Origin: Straminergon stramineum
Taxonomy: Eukaryota > Streptophyta > Bryopsida > Hypnales > Calliergonaceae
Length of the DNA stretch: 64,000 nucleotides
NCBI GenBank assembly: GCA_963920665.1
Contig: OY987272.1
Location: 16,373,001 to 16,437,000, forward strand
Direction: 5' to 3'
The notes under the pieces are model-generated. The model ran no database searches, was not told the origin of the DNA, and saw nothing but the letters and a program-made list of their open reading frames with translations. Numbering within the stretch: the stretch's first letter is position 1; every line of letters begins with the position of its first letter. A program made the position numbers and the translations under genes. Positions 11,291 to 24,394 of this stretch are shown piece after piece.

Positions 11291-11779
11291 CTTTGAGGTA
11301 CCTTCACCTAAGGTATCTTCACATAACACTTGAGACCTCTTAACAAAAATTGGGAAAAGAATCACATCAAGATGTTAACAAAATGTATGTGGAAGTAAAT
11401 GCAATCGGTTTGAAAATTCTCAAAGATTGTGTGAATAAACTACAAATTTTCAAAGTAGAGGTCATAGGAACACACACTATTGACATACTAGACTACCTTT
11501 AATTGAACATCCTTGGAATACAAAATGCTTCAACCCTCATTGGTTGCCTCAAAAGAACTCTTCATTATGCATTGGTTGTTTTTTGGATATATTAGTGTTG
11601 ACTAAGGAAAAGAATTTGTTGAAATTCGACCATTGGGACACTTTGAACACTGCTAGTTTAATTATCTCTAAAGGGGTAGTGTTTTCAGAAGGTTTTGCCT
11701 TAGACCTTAGAGGTGTTCTTACAAACCTTCTTTGCTTTTTTGGTATTTTGTCATGATCAATTTAGTAACAACTTATGCA
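11291..11779. other. AT-rich spacer
   Basis: One 70-codon ORF (11544-11756) has no recognisable domain. I see nothing I can support as a gene. Confidence 0.3.
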
Positions 11780-12235
11780 ATTTCAACTTTTCATTATCTT
11801 GACATTAGAACAATTTAAAATGCAAAACATTTTGCTACTTTGATATGCCTTGTGACAATCCATTTCTTTTAGCATGTTGTGACAATCAATTTATTAAGCA
11901 ATTTCAATTTGCAATATCTTGGCATCATAATAATCTAAAACACAAAATATTTTGTCATAGTCAAGTACCAAATATTCAACAAATACTTAGGTGAAGTTGA
12001 CATAAACAAGATATAAAAATACAATTTTCAATATCTTAGTATCATAACAATCTAAAACACAATTTTTTTGGTCATAGTCAAGCGCCAAATATTCAAGAAA
12101 AATGTGAAGTTGATATAGATAAGATATATAAATACCATGGCATTATAACAATCTAAAATGCGAAACATTTTCCCATTGTCAAGTGCCAAATATTCAACAA
12201 ACAGTTCAAATAGAAATTGATATGGATAAGTATAG
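11780..12235 (+). repeat. Degenerate tandem repeat, about 110-bp period, ~4 units
   Basis: Each unit carries (c)aatatctt-ggcatcata-acaatctaaaa-cacaa…tttgtcatagtcaag-tgccaaatattcaa, followed by a variable tail with tgaagttgatat-aagatat. Units begin near 11795, 11920, 12030 and 12140. A single diverged unit occurs at about 20045-20115. Confidence 0.65.
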
Positions 12236-12643
12236 AAACTAGTAAGTTATAAAGTAAATTCAATTTAGATAGGTTAATTGAATCTAGACAATTTAATGTT
12301 GATAGGTTGATAGACAAGTCACTAACACGTTTTTAAGTTTTTTTAATTTAGAAACTAGTATAACATTGCAAAATTCTTTTGTATCCTCTTGCCTATGATA
12401 TAATATTGCAAACTATTTTATTATCTTACTCTTTGAGTCCCATGGAGTAAGATATATCATATATCCCCTTCTGAAATACCTAAAGGGAGTATCCTCTATC
12501 CTGAGAGGCATGGAGGACCTTCAATTTAACCCCTCAACACTCCAAATTCCCAATTCTCACAATGTCTTTGGTCAATGCTAGAGGAAGCCACCCTAAATTT
12601 TAGGAAATGGAAAAGGAGAGCCATTAGGAAAAAAATGAACCCT

Positions 12644-12814
12644 CGCTACTAGAAAATTCAATTTTTCTATTGTTTTGGTCACATTGATCTGGTCACTATG
12701 CTATTGATTTTGACAAAAATTTGTTGATTTTCAATAGATTTTTGTCAAAATCAACAAAACAATGACCGGATCAACACAACCAAAACAACAGAAAAATTGA
12801 GTTTTCTAGTAGTG
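12644..12814. mobile_element. CACTA-type foldback MITE, 171 bp
   Basis: Right end CTAGTAGTG and left end CGCTACTAG (one change from CACTACTAG) are inverted copies. The two halves form an almost complete hairpin. CCT flanks both sides (12641-12643, 12815-12817), the 3-bp duplication expected for CACTA/EnSpm elements. No coding capacity. Confidence 0.8.
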
Positions 12815-12817
12815 CCT

Positions 12818-14340
12818 CTAAGGGGCTGCTTCGTAGTGTAGAGAACTTGGTGGGAAAAAGTTTGACCCACTCTCTTATTGGAGTAACTATTGGGTGATTA
12901 GGCAATGTATCATGTAAATAAACTGTCTGACATTTTGGCCTAGAAATGGGACCCTCAATGCAATTGAACGTCTGTCTCCGTTGAGGTCGACCTGTCTCGA
13001 CTTGTAAGCTGACTTGTGAGCTAAATTTAGCATCTTTGTCAACATAAAGCTTGGCTCTTTTCTCAGGCATGAACTATGGCTCCATCCTCCCCTTTTTAGC
13101 TAAAGCTTGACGCGCTTGAAGATACCTGAAGCAAAGTTGATCGCCCCCATGGCTCAATTGTGCTGTCCAAAGGTGGTGATTTTTTGGGAAGGCTCTAATT
13201 AGTATTGTGTATGAGTCACAAATGCTAAAATTATGCAATAATGCATGATTTCCTTTGGAATTGCAATTGTTGCCGCTTGTTATCATGTACTTTGTGGTTT
13301 TATCGTTGGTGGAAGGAGATGGTGGAAGGAGATGGTGGAAGGTGATTCCTCTCTTCGAAGTCCTTTTGGAGAACTGAGAGTACTAGACAAACAATTGATT
13401 ATGCATACGACTACAGTACTTCCTCTTCGTGGACCAGGTGAAACCACAAAACCCTACTTCCTCAAAAACCTAATTTGAAGCTCAAATGGACCATTGACTC
13501 TTGCAACAAGTTATTCAATGTCCTTTGATTGCTCTTGTGAATGATTTTACAATTTCAGATCTAATTTGGGCTTCCTTTAGTTGTGGTAGTGGGCAAAATC
13601 ATTGTTGCTATACCAAAAACAAAATTGTTGCCTCCCAGATTGGCAAACCCAGCCCTCCATTCGACAACCACGACCTCTGTCCAAACCGCACTGATCGTAT
13701 ACGTTCATTCAAAGACTTGTAGGAATGGAGCGTTGATCCAAACAAGGTACAATTAATCCCCGATTCTTATTAGGGTACAATGTCATTCACTTTGTTTTAG
13801 GGTTACTTGAGCAAATGAAAGCAAGGAAATACAAAAACATGTAATAACTGTTATACTTGTGCCGAAGAGTGCACTGGATCGTGTGTGTTTTTGACACAAA
13901 TGAAACGAAATTTCATTGCAGGAGAAAAATTACAAACCAGCCAGTTGTGAGGAGAAGACGAGCACTATCAACCTCTCAACGTAAGAGTAAGAGGAACAGT
14001 AAAGAGACAGTAGCTCTCCTTGATCAGCCTCAAATAGCAAAGAAGATCTACCGAGGAATTAGGATTGATCTCCCATGACTATCGCAAAAAAGGGTCCTAG
14101 ATTCACGAGAGAGTTGCTAAACCCTAAGAGAGCCGTTGAACCCAAAAGAGGCGATGGAGTCACAAACTGGAAATAGGGATTCAGAATTGGGAAGTGGAAA
14201 TTACCTGTGCCTATGTGGTCATACTAATGCCAACTTGGACATTGTTCTCCTTGACCTTTTTTCCAAACTTAGTTGTACTAATAGTAAAAAAACTCACAGC
14301 CCCTTAGAGGGTTCATTTTTTTTCTAATGCTTGACATCGG
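12818..14340. other. Unannotated spacer with scattered short ORFs
   Basis: GC is somewhat higher than in the surroundings and several ORFs of 60-100 codons occur on both strands (for example 12771-13070 minus, 13245-13478 plus, 14136-14327 plus). None shows a domain I know. A telo-box-like aaaccctaa lies near 14119 ahead of an ATG at 14154, so a decayed gene 5' end is possible. Confidence 0.25.
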
Positions 14341-16420
14341 TTAATGATATTATGGACTTTGACCTCTTTTATAAGTTGATTTAATTTAGGAATTGATATT
14401 GACAAGCTATACAAGTTAAATTCAGAAACTAACATATTTATACTTAAATACATATTTCTACATATTTATAGTTAAATTTTAAAACTAACACTAACAATAT
14501 AATTTGGAAACTAACATATTATACAAGGAGAAGTTATAGAGATTGACAAACAAGTTGATTTGGAAATTGAGAATTGAAATAAGTTAATGTACTTTAGAAA
14601 TTGACATTAGCTAGTAAGTTAATTAACTAAGAAACCAACATTGACAATTATAGATGATCCTAAGATTCCAAGTAATGGCAAAGAATAAGAAATCATTTGA
14701 ACCATACTAAAAGTTCAAATTTATAAACTTTTATTAGAAGATAATAAAAAACTAATAAGGAGATCATAAAATAGATGAACATGAATTGATTGTATACAAA
14801 AATTCAATCTACTATTTGTGTTATTCTTTGGATTTATCAACATATAAAAATGATTGAAAAGTGATGTATAGAAATGTTTTCTTTTTGTGGTGGAAAAGTG
14901 ATGTATAGAAATGTTTTTTTTTATTTCCAAGCTTAAGTCCCATTGCTCTATGTTAGTGCCAAAAAATAAGCATTCTATTTATATATGATATTGATTTCAA
15001 ATTGAATTTAGTTGAAGAGTGAATGCATTGAATTTATGGAATACTTTACCTTGCATTTTCATAGCATGTATTGAACTTCCAACAACATATTTGATGAGTT
15101 ACTCCTCTAATTTCTAATTGAAAAGATAGCCAACATCAAAATTTGGTTAGGTTGTTTTCACACCATGAGTCACTAAGAATGCAACCACAAATCGACAATT
15201 TTGCAACTTTAACTCTTCCTTGTGAATTATGAACTTTATAAAAAATTTATTCCTTTTGGATTCTATATTTAGATGTTGATTTTTATGTGTTCCCAAAACT
15301 TGAATTTTTTTTGAATTAGAGAAGTTATTTAACAAATGGCCTATCACATCTACTAAAATATATAAATGTAGTAAAATCATTCTTGCTTTCATAATTAAAT
15401 GAAAAAATCTCACTCATCTACAATTAGAGGAAAATAATTTTTTTTTTAAATTAAATTTTTTACATTATGTTCTATTCTTTCTTTATAAAATTATAACGTG
15501 AAAAATTTTCAAACAACATTTTTTACACTTTGATTCATCTATTATTAGTTTATGAGTTTTTTCTTAAAATTTGATTTTAAAATAATATATTAATTTGAGG
15601 ACCAAGTGTATGAAAATCCAACTTATATACATTGTTTCTATTCATTTGTGATTTAATTTAGTTTCAACATCTAGTCGGAAGTTATTTTAAAACAATTCCA
15701 AAAGAAGGTTTCTAATCCCTAAATCTTTGCAATGAAAATTTTTCCATTGTTTTAGAAAAGGCATGGCTTTTGTATAAATTAGAGTTTCTATAAATCATTT
15801 TTCTATTCTTAATTTTTATATGAATTCATTCCAAAACTTGTTTCAAAATGATTATTTCAATAATAATTTCTCTTTGTTTACAACACCCACTAAAAATATG
15901 GTCTTAGTTTCAAAGCCATTGGAAAACTTGTAGCATGAAAATGCCCATAAGATTTTGGAAAAATTTGTCAAAAACATTATCAAAAGTGTATTATAAACGA
16001 GATCATTAAGTATGATAAGGATTCTATAACAACTTTCCAACTCTTATGAGGGTCAGAAGGTTCTACTTAGATATTAAATATAGCTCTCATTTTCATCCAA
16101 ACTAGATCATGATCATCAAATCTTGAAGATGTAGAATTTGTTTCAAAATTCTAGAAAAGGATGGGTTTATGACATTAACATGTTAAAAGTCCTTCTTTTT
16201 TGGTATATTTTAATCCAAACTAGATCAAAAGCATCAAATCTTGAAAATATAAAGATTTCTTTAAAAAATCTATAGAAATATGGAGTTACGACATTAAACT
16301 GCCATCCCTCTTTCTAATTGCATAGTGCCATGTGACAATGGAAACAAACATAATCCTCAAATGTTTCTTTTATGTCACTTTTGTGTAAGAAAATTAAATA
16401 AAGGCATTTAATGGAGTAGA
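14341..16420. other. AT-rich spacer
   Basis: No gene is visible. A local duplication of aaaagtgatgtatagaaatg (20 bp) occurs twice between about 14855 and 14920, separated by a short spacer. Confidence 0.35.
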
Positions 16421-17751
16421 ATATCCTACAAACCCCATAAGAAACCCGCATTTTTCGTGACATTAGACAAAAATATGGCATGTTTTTGCAAACAAAAGGA
16501 CGTCAAAGACTCTCAAACAGTGGATGGCACAATTGTGGTTGACATTGCAAAAAACATGTGGATGTTAGAGTTGACAACTATATTGTGTAAGACATCTTGA
16601 AAAATGTAGTAATGTTTTTGGAGACATTCTAGAAAACATGAAAGTGCCACACCAGCAAGGGCTTATTGTGTGAGTGTGGTTAAGTTTCTAAAAGTTATTG
16701 GAGGTTGAGGTAAAATGTTGACTAGATGTAAAAAAAACTCCAAGGAAAGTTTAGCCACGTGGTATGCTTTTGCAAAAAAAAACATAGCACTTGATGTAGC
16801 ATCCAACATGGATTACATGGTATGCCACATCAACACACTTTGATGCCCTCTGAGAATTTTAATATTGTTTTGACATCAATCGAGACTTCCACATGTTTTT
16901 TACAACATGAACTAAGACATCAACTGACATGTCCAGATGTTTTTTGTGACATCAACTTAGACAACTTTGTATATGTTATATCGTTTAATATATCCCATAT
17001 GGTTTGTCATCAATCCTACTAGCCCACTTGTATATATGCCTATACTCTCATGTCAACATACTCACAATAAGTGGTTTATTAAGCTATATGACATGGTTGC
17101 CAAATATAATGTATGGTGTATTGTATACTATATATGATGTACAATGTATTGCATATTGTGTATGGCCTATTATGTATGGTGTAATTAATGTACCTCTAAG
17201 TTTATGTTGCAAAACATCAAGACATCTAAGCTAACATCTCAAAAAATTGAGACATGCACATTGGACACGTCTTAGAAAATGTCGTCCATGATGTTTTCAT
17301 GTCTCCATAGACGTATTGTAACATGTAGCGGATGCTACATGACATTCAAAAGAATTAACCTCATGTCATAGTTGATGTTCAAAAAATATGTGCATGCCAC
17401 AACAAATGTCCAAATAGACAAGACTTAGGGCACAATGCATTGGACATGTCATGAATTCTTTTTTGCCATGTCATCACCATGTGGCTATCACGTCATGTTC
17501 CACGTCAACAAGGGCCCAAATAAAAAGTTGTTGACTTAGCATTATCTACCACATGGCTGCCACATGGTGGACTTTTGGCACCTTCTTTGACAATGTCTAA
17601 GCAAACGCATTAAAAACATGACATGTTTTTGCCATATCAATCTAGACAGATTTTGTTGAACATCTATAGGTGTGTACATGACATTAGGAAAAATTATACG
17701 TCTTTATATACTAATGAGAATGTAAAAAAACTCCGGGGGGTTCTTCTAGTG
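16421..17751. mobile_element. Candidate degenerate CACTA element
   Basis: The right end (…ttcttctagtg, 17741-17751) is a CACTA terminus read on the minus strand (CACTAGAAGAACCCC) and is followed by aga. The left end would be the damaged ccTACAAACCCC near 16425, preceded by aga at 16418-16420. Inside, short motifs built on GACAT/ACATG recur many times, like the subterminal transposase-binding repeats of CACTA elements. The left end is poor, so the call is tentative. Confidence 0.4.
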
Positions 17752-17754
17752 AGA

Positions 17755-18337
17755 TACAAAATAAATTTATCTTGATGTTATAAAACTAAGGATAAAATCA
17801 TATAATCATGTTCATTTTGTATGCCTAGATTGTGAAATTGGGGACGTGTATTTTTCAAAATCTAAAATCCAATGTAGAATTCTCAAGTGCAACAACAAGT
17901 GACAAATATTCTCCAAACTTTGTAAACCAAAAAATAGCAAAATATCCACCACTTGTGAATAATACTAGCAATAAAGTTGGAATACCAACTATTGCATTAA
18001 TTAAAATTGGGTCTATCAAGGCCATTTGACTTTGTCCAACAATGCAAATATAGGAACATAAAACCTTTTTTTTTCATAAATTTTTTTTCATAAAATGAAA
18101 TGAATTTTAATTTATTTTGTTATATTTGCACTACTAGCCAAAATCAAGCAACCCTTTTTTTCTTCTAATGATTGTCATTCTAGAAAGGGAAAGGCACAAA
18201 TCATATTCTTTCTATTATTAATCCTTACATGAAAAATTTAGCATACCAAAATTTGCCATTCAATTCCATCATCTCTTCCATTATTAATAAAATTGCCATC
18301 GGATTCTACACATACATTTTACATTATAAATGTAAAC
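17755..18337. other. AT-rich spacer
   Basis: No gene, RNA gene or clear repeat is visible. Confidence 0.3.
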
Positions 18338-18339
18338 TA

Positions 18340-18731
18340 CTCCCTCCATCTTGAATTAAGTGTCCCATTTCATGAAAGTACATGAAATTAAGAAAAGTAC
18401 TTTGTTATTTTTTAAAATTTATTTAGAGGTTTGGTGTTAAAGAAATAGGATAATTTAGACTTTAGGATTTATGGCTAAAAATTTAGGATTTTTGACTTCT
18501 TATTGTTGTAGCATCACATGATTGAAAAAATGAAAATCAATTATAGCAACAATTAAAAGGACCAACATATGGGACAAGATTGCTTAGTATGTGCTAAGGA
18601 ATCCCAACTTGACTCCTTTGTGATGCACACATTGTTCAATGTACTTGTGAGGCTATATAAGGCATAGTTGACAATAAATTTGGGACAAAAAGAAACCCCC
18701 AAAAGGGCACTTCAGTCTAGAACTGAGGGAA
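18340..18731. mobile_element. Stowaway-like (Tc1/mariner) MITE
   Basis: The left end CTCCCTCC followed by a decayed AAGTGTCCCAT-type sequence is the well-known plant Stowaway terminus. The right end tgagggaa is its imperfect inverted copy. TA flanks both ends (18338-18339, 18732-18733). The ~390-bp body is AT-rich and non-coding. Confidence 0.6.
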
Positions 18732-19189
18732 TAGAAAATAATCAATTCATTCCTACATTACATTACCACCTTAACTCTCTCCTAACCTCTTCCATTCTTT
18801 CACCTATATTTTCAATTTCTCACATATTGTACATAACTCTTACCAACACTTCATTCCTACTCTCTATACACTATGACTACCAAATAAACTTTCTACTCAT
18901 ATTTCATACATTGTTTTGTCCTAAATTTAATCTCTCCTTTTTTTTCATCCTTTTTCTTTGCCCCAAAATTTTAAAGTGTATACAACCTCCCTTCTAAAAA
19001 AGATATGTAATCCTCAAGTCACTCTATTTGACTCTTTGGAGTCAATTATGAGATCTAGGTGAGTATTGAGGATCAAAAAACTCTTATTGTATAGCAATCA
19101 CAATCTACATGGTTGGGGTTAATAGAAATTTAAAAAAATAGTTATATAATTGCTACTTAATTCCTTAAGGACCAAAGCCCCTTTTTTAA

Positions 19190-19870
19190 AGTATATCTGA
19201 CCATGGGTTACTTGCACAAGACTAGTATAAAATGTGTGGAAGAAATTTCATAAACTATGACCATGTGGATTATTTGCATAATATTTGCATTCCAAATGAA
19301 AGAATTTTTTTTTCTTTGCACCTTCTGTTAGTTACAAAGTATATGGATAGATTTTTGACTTTGAATCTTCTTAACTTAATCTAAATTGTTAATAATTCTA
19401 AGATGGAATTGAAATTCCAACCATGTGCAACTTTGGTTTTAAAAAAATGTGAAAATTGAGTTCAAAAAGGAATCTTCTAAATTATTATTTCTTAAATGCT
19501 TTAATTGCCCCCAAAACAGGATTCTCCATAACTTTCTCATCACTAGTACATATGGAATGAATCCAATCTTTCCATGTAGACAAAAATATTTTCCAAAAAA
19601 AAGAATTTTCAAATTTATTTTCAATTTTTGGAGCTTTTTTGTATTGCCCAACGAGCTCCATTTGGAGCTAAGTGTAGCATAATTTTAGCTCCCAAGCATT
19701 GATTGAAACAAAATTATATTAATAGAGAGCTAATGTGTTTTTCTATCTTCAATTAAAGGTTTTAATAAATCCAATCAAAAATTGAGATCATAGGAATTTT
19801 ACAAAACCTTAGGTGTCTCCTAAGGGAACATTTGGTCCTTCATGGGTTATAAAAACTAACGAACTAGTTG
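19190..19870 (+). repeat. Dispersed repeat family B, copy 2
   Basis: It shares the ordered blocks of copy 1, including tttgactttgaatcttctta and tccataactttctcatcact (19528 on), then the gacaaaaata and agctaatgt blocks. Confidence 0.6.
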
Positions 19871-21640
19871 ATTGATTGATCATTAATAGAAAGTGGCAAA
19901 CTAGTTAATTAATAGTCTGTGATAGATAACTTAACCTATAGATAATTGATAGACAAGTTGATTGGCAATAAGAAATGACTATAAAATCAAGTAATAATTG
20001 ACAAACTAATTATTTAACATGGGACAATGATATGATTTCAATTTTCAAGATTTAAGATCCATAACAATCTAAGAAACAAAATTTTATCATCGTCAAGTGC
20101 CAAGTGCCAAATATTAGGATTAGACCATTCACTATTCTTAATGTAAAAAGTCACATTGACAAACTAATTTTGATATGATTTGGCAAGAATTAATACTTTC
20201 TTGTCATTAGCAAGTTTAAACAACTAGAAATAAATTAAAGGAAAAAAACAACATCAGGTGGATCATATTTTTATTTATTTATTTTATTAAATAATATTAC
20301 AAATATGAAATTTTCATTTAATTAGCTATGTGCTTGGAAAATGTAAAGTACACTATTCAATAGTTGATGGTTATACTTAAAAAAAAGTTCCCAAAACTTT
20401 ATAATATAAAACAAAATTTCAAACTTTTATGTGCAATGAGAAGCCTTTTGTATGTTCAATTTTTTCTTTGTTTTAGAAATGAAACAAAATAGGTATGAAT
20501 TTTCAAAGTAAATAACTACATTGAATAGGGGTATTAGGGGGACCCATACTAATTAATCAACATTTCACAATATAGAAATATCTACCTTTATTGTACATCA
20601 ATAGTTATTGAAGTGTTTGGGAGATGTACATCATGTTTCAAACATCTATAGTTTTCCACAATCAATCCCTTTAATTTTTTGGTCCCCTTCATACCCCTAT
20701 TGAATGTAGAATGCCTTTGATTAGTACAATAGAGATTTCTAACTAGAGAATAGAAGTATTGATTTTTAGTCCCTTAGGATGCTCACAATTGTTAAAGCTA
20801 ATTAAAAGCCTACATTCAAATGTTTAGAATTTGTTCTATATTATAGGTTACAATACAATGCTTCACTTTTGACATGAATGATGCATGTGATCATTAGAAG
20901 TTTGAAAGCCTATTTTTCCAATTAGTTCCTAACTCAAAATTAGCACAAGTTGCCATACTAACATAGCATTATTGGTAATGCATTTGTTTACAAAGAACTT
21001 AATCCCTAAATTGCTATTTTAGTAGATGATGAAGAAAATTCCTCCAAAGGCAATGCTTCATGAAAATAACTCTTCATTCATCAAAGATATAAGCAAAAAT
21101 GTGCAAAACTTCAAAAATGTACTAAGCATTTAACCCTTGAAGACAATTTAGTTCCTAGCAAAGTAGTCTAAAGAATCTTGCATGAAATTTCAAGATATAA
21201 TCATGAATAATTGAGTTTGTCAATAACGAAAGAAATGAGAGCAATTAGCCTAGTTAGGCAAAGAAACAAGGGGAATTTTTGTTCATGTATTGTTCATTGC
21301 TATTCTTTCTATATGAATTGTATCTCTAGTCTTCACAAAATCCAACCTCTAGATCCAACCATCTCCCTTATGCAAACCAAGAAATTCAAAATGTATTGCA
21401 CCAATGTAATATATGTGATCCTTGTGCAAGTATGATCATCCAACAATAAGCCCATCCAATCAAGGAACTGTAGACTAGTGCACCAACAAGTTTGATTATT
21501 CCAATGCAAGAATGTCTAAAGAAATGTTCTTTAAGATTTTACCATGTAAGGGGGATGTGGACTAAAGTGGGCCAATGGATGATTAGTCTAGACATGTTCT
21601 TTTCTTTAAGGTTTTACCAAATACGGTCAATGCTAACAAT
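19871..21640. other. AT-rich spacer
   Basis: No supportable gene. The ORF at 21211-21435 has no domain. An isolated unit of the 110-bp tandem repeat is near 20045-20115. Confidence 0.3.
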
Positions 21641-21644
21641 AATG

Positions 21645-21835
21645 TTTTGATTGATGACAAAGAATTTTTTTAGGTAAGACAAAAGTGCCTCTATTCATTC
21701 TTAGAATTCTATGGGAAAAGAGGTCTTGCATAGTAGTTTGACCTCAAATGAGTGCTTTTGATTTTTAATAAGTACTAGATGATTCACAAGGTACCAAAGA
21801 GGATGATTTTAATAGTGACCAAATTGTCCTTATAG
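21645..21835 (+). repeat. Dispersed repeat family A, copy 2
   Basis: It begins gatgacaaagaatttttt and runs through taagacaaaagtgcctcta, tagtttgacctcaaatga and ggtaccaaagaggatgat, parallel to copy 1. Confidence 0.65.
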
Positions 21836-22444
21836 AGTTAAAAGGGTTAAGGTAAGCATACTCAAATGAGACATCATCTAAAATACAACTTACACCTAGA
21901 TTGACCTAGATTGACCTACAATGAGCTTATTGCAGAAGCTCAGCAAATGTCCAACTTCTGCACTAATTTAAATATATTACTCCGTACAAAATAGTGAGAC
22001 TACGGCATAATAGTGTTCCTACAAAATTCATTTTCTGAGCATTTCATCTATAATGTACCGCTTAGAACAAAAACTGGATAGAAGTAAGGAACTAGATCAT
22101 AAGCTGGTAGCCTTGTAGGGTCGACAATGCCAGCTTGCCATCAGACATTCCCCAATAATCGGGAGCCTGTACTCATACCCTCGATTGCTCAAATCAGAGC
22201 TTGCCATTATGACAAAAACTTCAGTACCAAGTTGATCTGGAATTTTTAGGACCATGGCTACTAGTTGGAAATGACCAAATGAATCTCTAATCAGGAAGAA
22301 CCACCTCTCAGGATTAACAGACCATTTACTCGGCCTTTCAACCTATAAAGAAGTTCAGTAAACCTAAGCAGTAATAGTTTCAAAAAATAAAAATAAAAAT
22401 ATCTGAAGTACGGGACAAATGTTCGCTATTCTATTCGAATACCC

Positions 22445-24369
22445 TTAAATGTCATCCCCTGAGCTTGCAGAGTCTTCATCGTCACTTCCACTCTCGCTAC
22501 TACTGCTACCACTCCCACTGTCGCTACTACTACTTCCACTATCACTTGAGCTTTTGTTACCAGCAGCTGCCGCGGCAGCGGCTTGTGCTCTCAGTGTTGC
22601 AGCAGGATCAGCTCCCGCTTTCTCAGCTTCCTCGTCCTCACTCACATCCACATCCTCGATCTCGTAATCGCTATGCTCCTCCAGAACTTCCACAATCTCT
22701 TCCTCGTCGTCCCCTACAATATCCACCTCTTCCACAGGCGCAGCAGCAGCAGCAGCAACAATTGTGGATGGTTTCGCTCTCTTCGGCTCGGGTTCCGGGT
22801 CTCTCTCAGGTCCAACGTCAGGTTCAGGTTCAGGTTCAGGAATCTCAACTTCATCTACTTCTATTTCCGGGGAGGCCTCCTTGACAACAGTAACAGGAGA
22901 TTGCCTCTTATTAGCAGGAGCTTTGGAAGGACCTCCTTTCCGTTTCGCAGGCTTCTTGGCTGGTGGTGGTGGTGCTGCACAATGCCATCACGGATTGGAG
23001 TCAGTATGATTGTGTATATTCCAGCTTCTCAATGCTAGAGAAGTGAAAAAATAAGTCGAAACCATAATACGCTAGTAGCGTTAAATTAATAACGAGTACG
23101 AGCCATTCATACAGCAATCCTTTAAAAGCTTAATACATTCCGGTAATCCATTTCACATTTAAACTAGATTTAACACCAAAAGATTGGAATGAAAGACTGA
23201 ATGCCAACAAGACCTGGGATCTGCTCGTAGCACACTTCTGATAACATCAAAGTCGACCAGACAGTGACTAATCAGAAAAAAGTGAAAAGTGCAATCTGAG
23301 AGGAACCTGGAGCTACTTCAGGCTTCGGAGCCACTGGAGCCTCATCTGTGATAGTCTCCGTAACCTGCGTTCCAACAAAAGGCAGCAGATTTTAGAGTAG
23401 CTCTACACATTGGTCGCGCTGAAAATTGATATTACAAATACTGCTTTCAGCAACGCCAAGATTCTGGTTCCTTGTTACTACCTTTTATGTTCATTAATGT
23501 TTCACCTTCCTAAACTGGCGTTTCGTTACATTCAGCACATAGCATTACTTTCCTAAATATGCTCTTTAGACCTAGAGCAATAATTACACAGACGCATCCA
23601 ACGAGGATTAACATCAGCAAGAAATTCAGAGTGGGATATTAAACATGAGCCAGTAAGTACATGATGAGCTTTAAAGGCGTTCTTCTCTGAGTTGGCATGT
23701 CCCCCGTTCGTATGAATCGGCGAAACTGCTCCGGAACCCCCACCCCCACTCCCAGCCAAAGCAGCCGCCGTCTCGCCCTGCCTGAGATGCCGCAAACTCT
23801 TCACAGCTCGATGAAGTCGCTCCAGTCGGAAGGTGCTCCCATCGAAGAAGATGACCGCATCCATGTCTTTGCAATCCTCACTGTTGCCTTGAAACGCCAC
23901 TTTGGGCTTCCCTGTCTGGTTGTTCGAAAATTCCACCGTCACCTTGTTCTCCACGCCCTTGTGCAGCATCCCGGGACTGCCCGTGTCAATTGAAGCCGGC
24001 TTGAATTCATCTACAAGTCACACCACCCAACCTGTCAACCAAGAACACAAACTCCATCCCTCTCTCTCTTTTCAAACTTCATCTCTCTCTTTCCTGGATG
24101 CTATTGATCGCTAATCAGAAAAACGTGAATGTCGTTGCAACCCTCTCTCTCAAAATAAACATCCTCATCAAAACACCTCCCAAACACCGCAAAAAGAAAC
24201 ATTACTGAACCTGATTGCTTCACAGCATACACAAGAGCACAAGACCAAGATTCTCACATCTCAAGGAGTAAAAACGCGCCGGCGTCGTCTCCAAAATCGT
24301 CGGACCCAAGATGAGTGGAAAATACGTTTCAGCAGGCGGGGCGGTCTCGGGTTCCACAGTCCTCGCCAT
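22445..24369 (-). CDS. ELL-associated factor (EAF) family protein, four exons
   Basis: Exons on the minus strand, by splice signals and frame: 24369-24258, 24010-23661, 23364-23307, 22974-22445; all phases agree and give 349 residues. The N-terminal third is the EAF domain: RFYSLRYEFKPASIDTGSPG (about 33-52), VTVEFSNNQTGKPKVAFQG and AVIFFDGSTFRLERLHRAVK, matching the EAF1/2 pattern FRLERLSS. EAF proteins bind ELL and promote RNA polymerase II elongation in the nucleus. After this come a Gly/Ala linker, a Pro/Lys/Glu-rich segment (PEPEPEPDVGPERDPEPEPK), an acidic stretch and a Ser/Gly/Asp tail, as expected for an intrinsically disordered EAF C-terminus. The start ATG is the first in the exon. 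A telo-box motif lies 17 nt upstream. The gene looks intact. Confidence 0.88.
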
Positions 24370-24385
24370 CGCTTCGAATTCCCCT

Positions 24386-24394
24386 AAACCCTAA
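24386..24394. promoter_or_regulatory. Telo-box in the EAF leader
   Basis: aaaccctaa on the plus strand (TTAGGGTTT in the gene's direction), 17 nt before the EAF start codon, so most likely in the 5' UTR. Confidence 0.45.

Noticed and set aside
22449..23038. Plus-strand ORFs rich in Ser/Leu or Arg/Phe near the EAF gene
   Set aside because: Mirror translations of the low-complexity EAF tail.
23553..23660. Extension of EAF exon 2 past 23661 as coding
   Set aside because: A donor (GTACTT) at 23660 joins in phase to the exon at 23364; reading on ends in an unrelated tail and stop.
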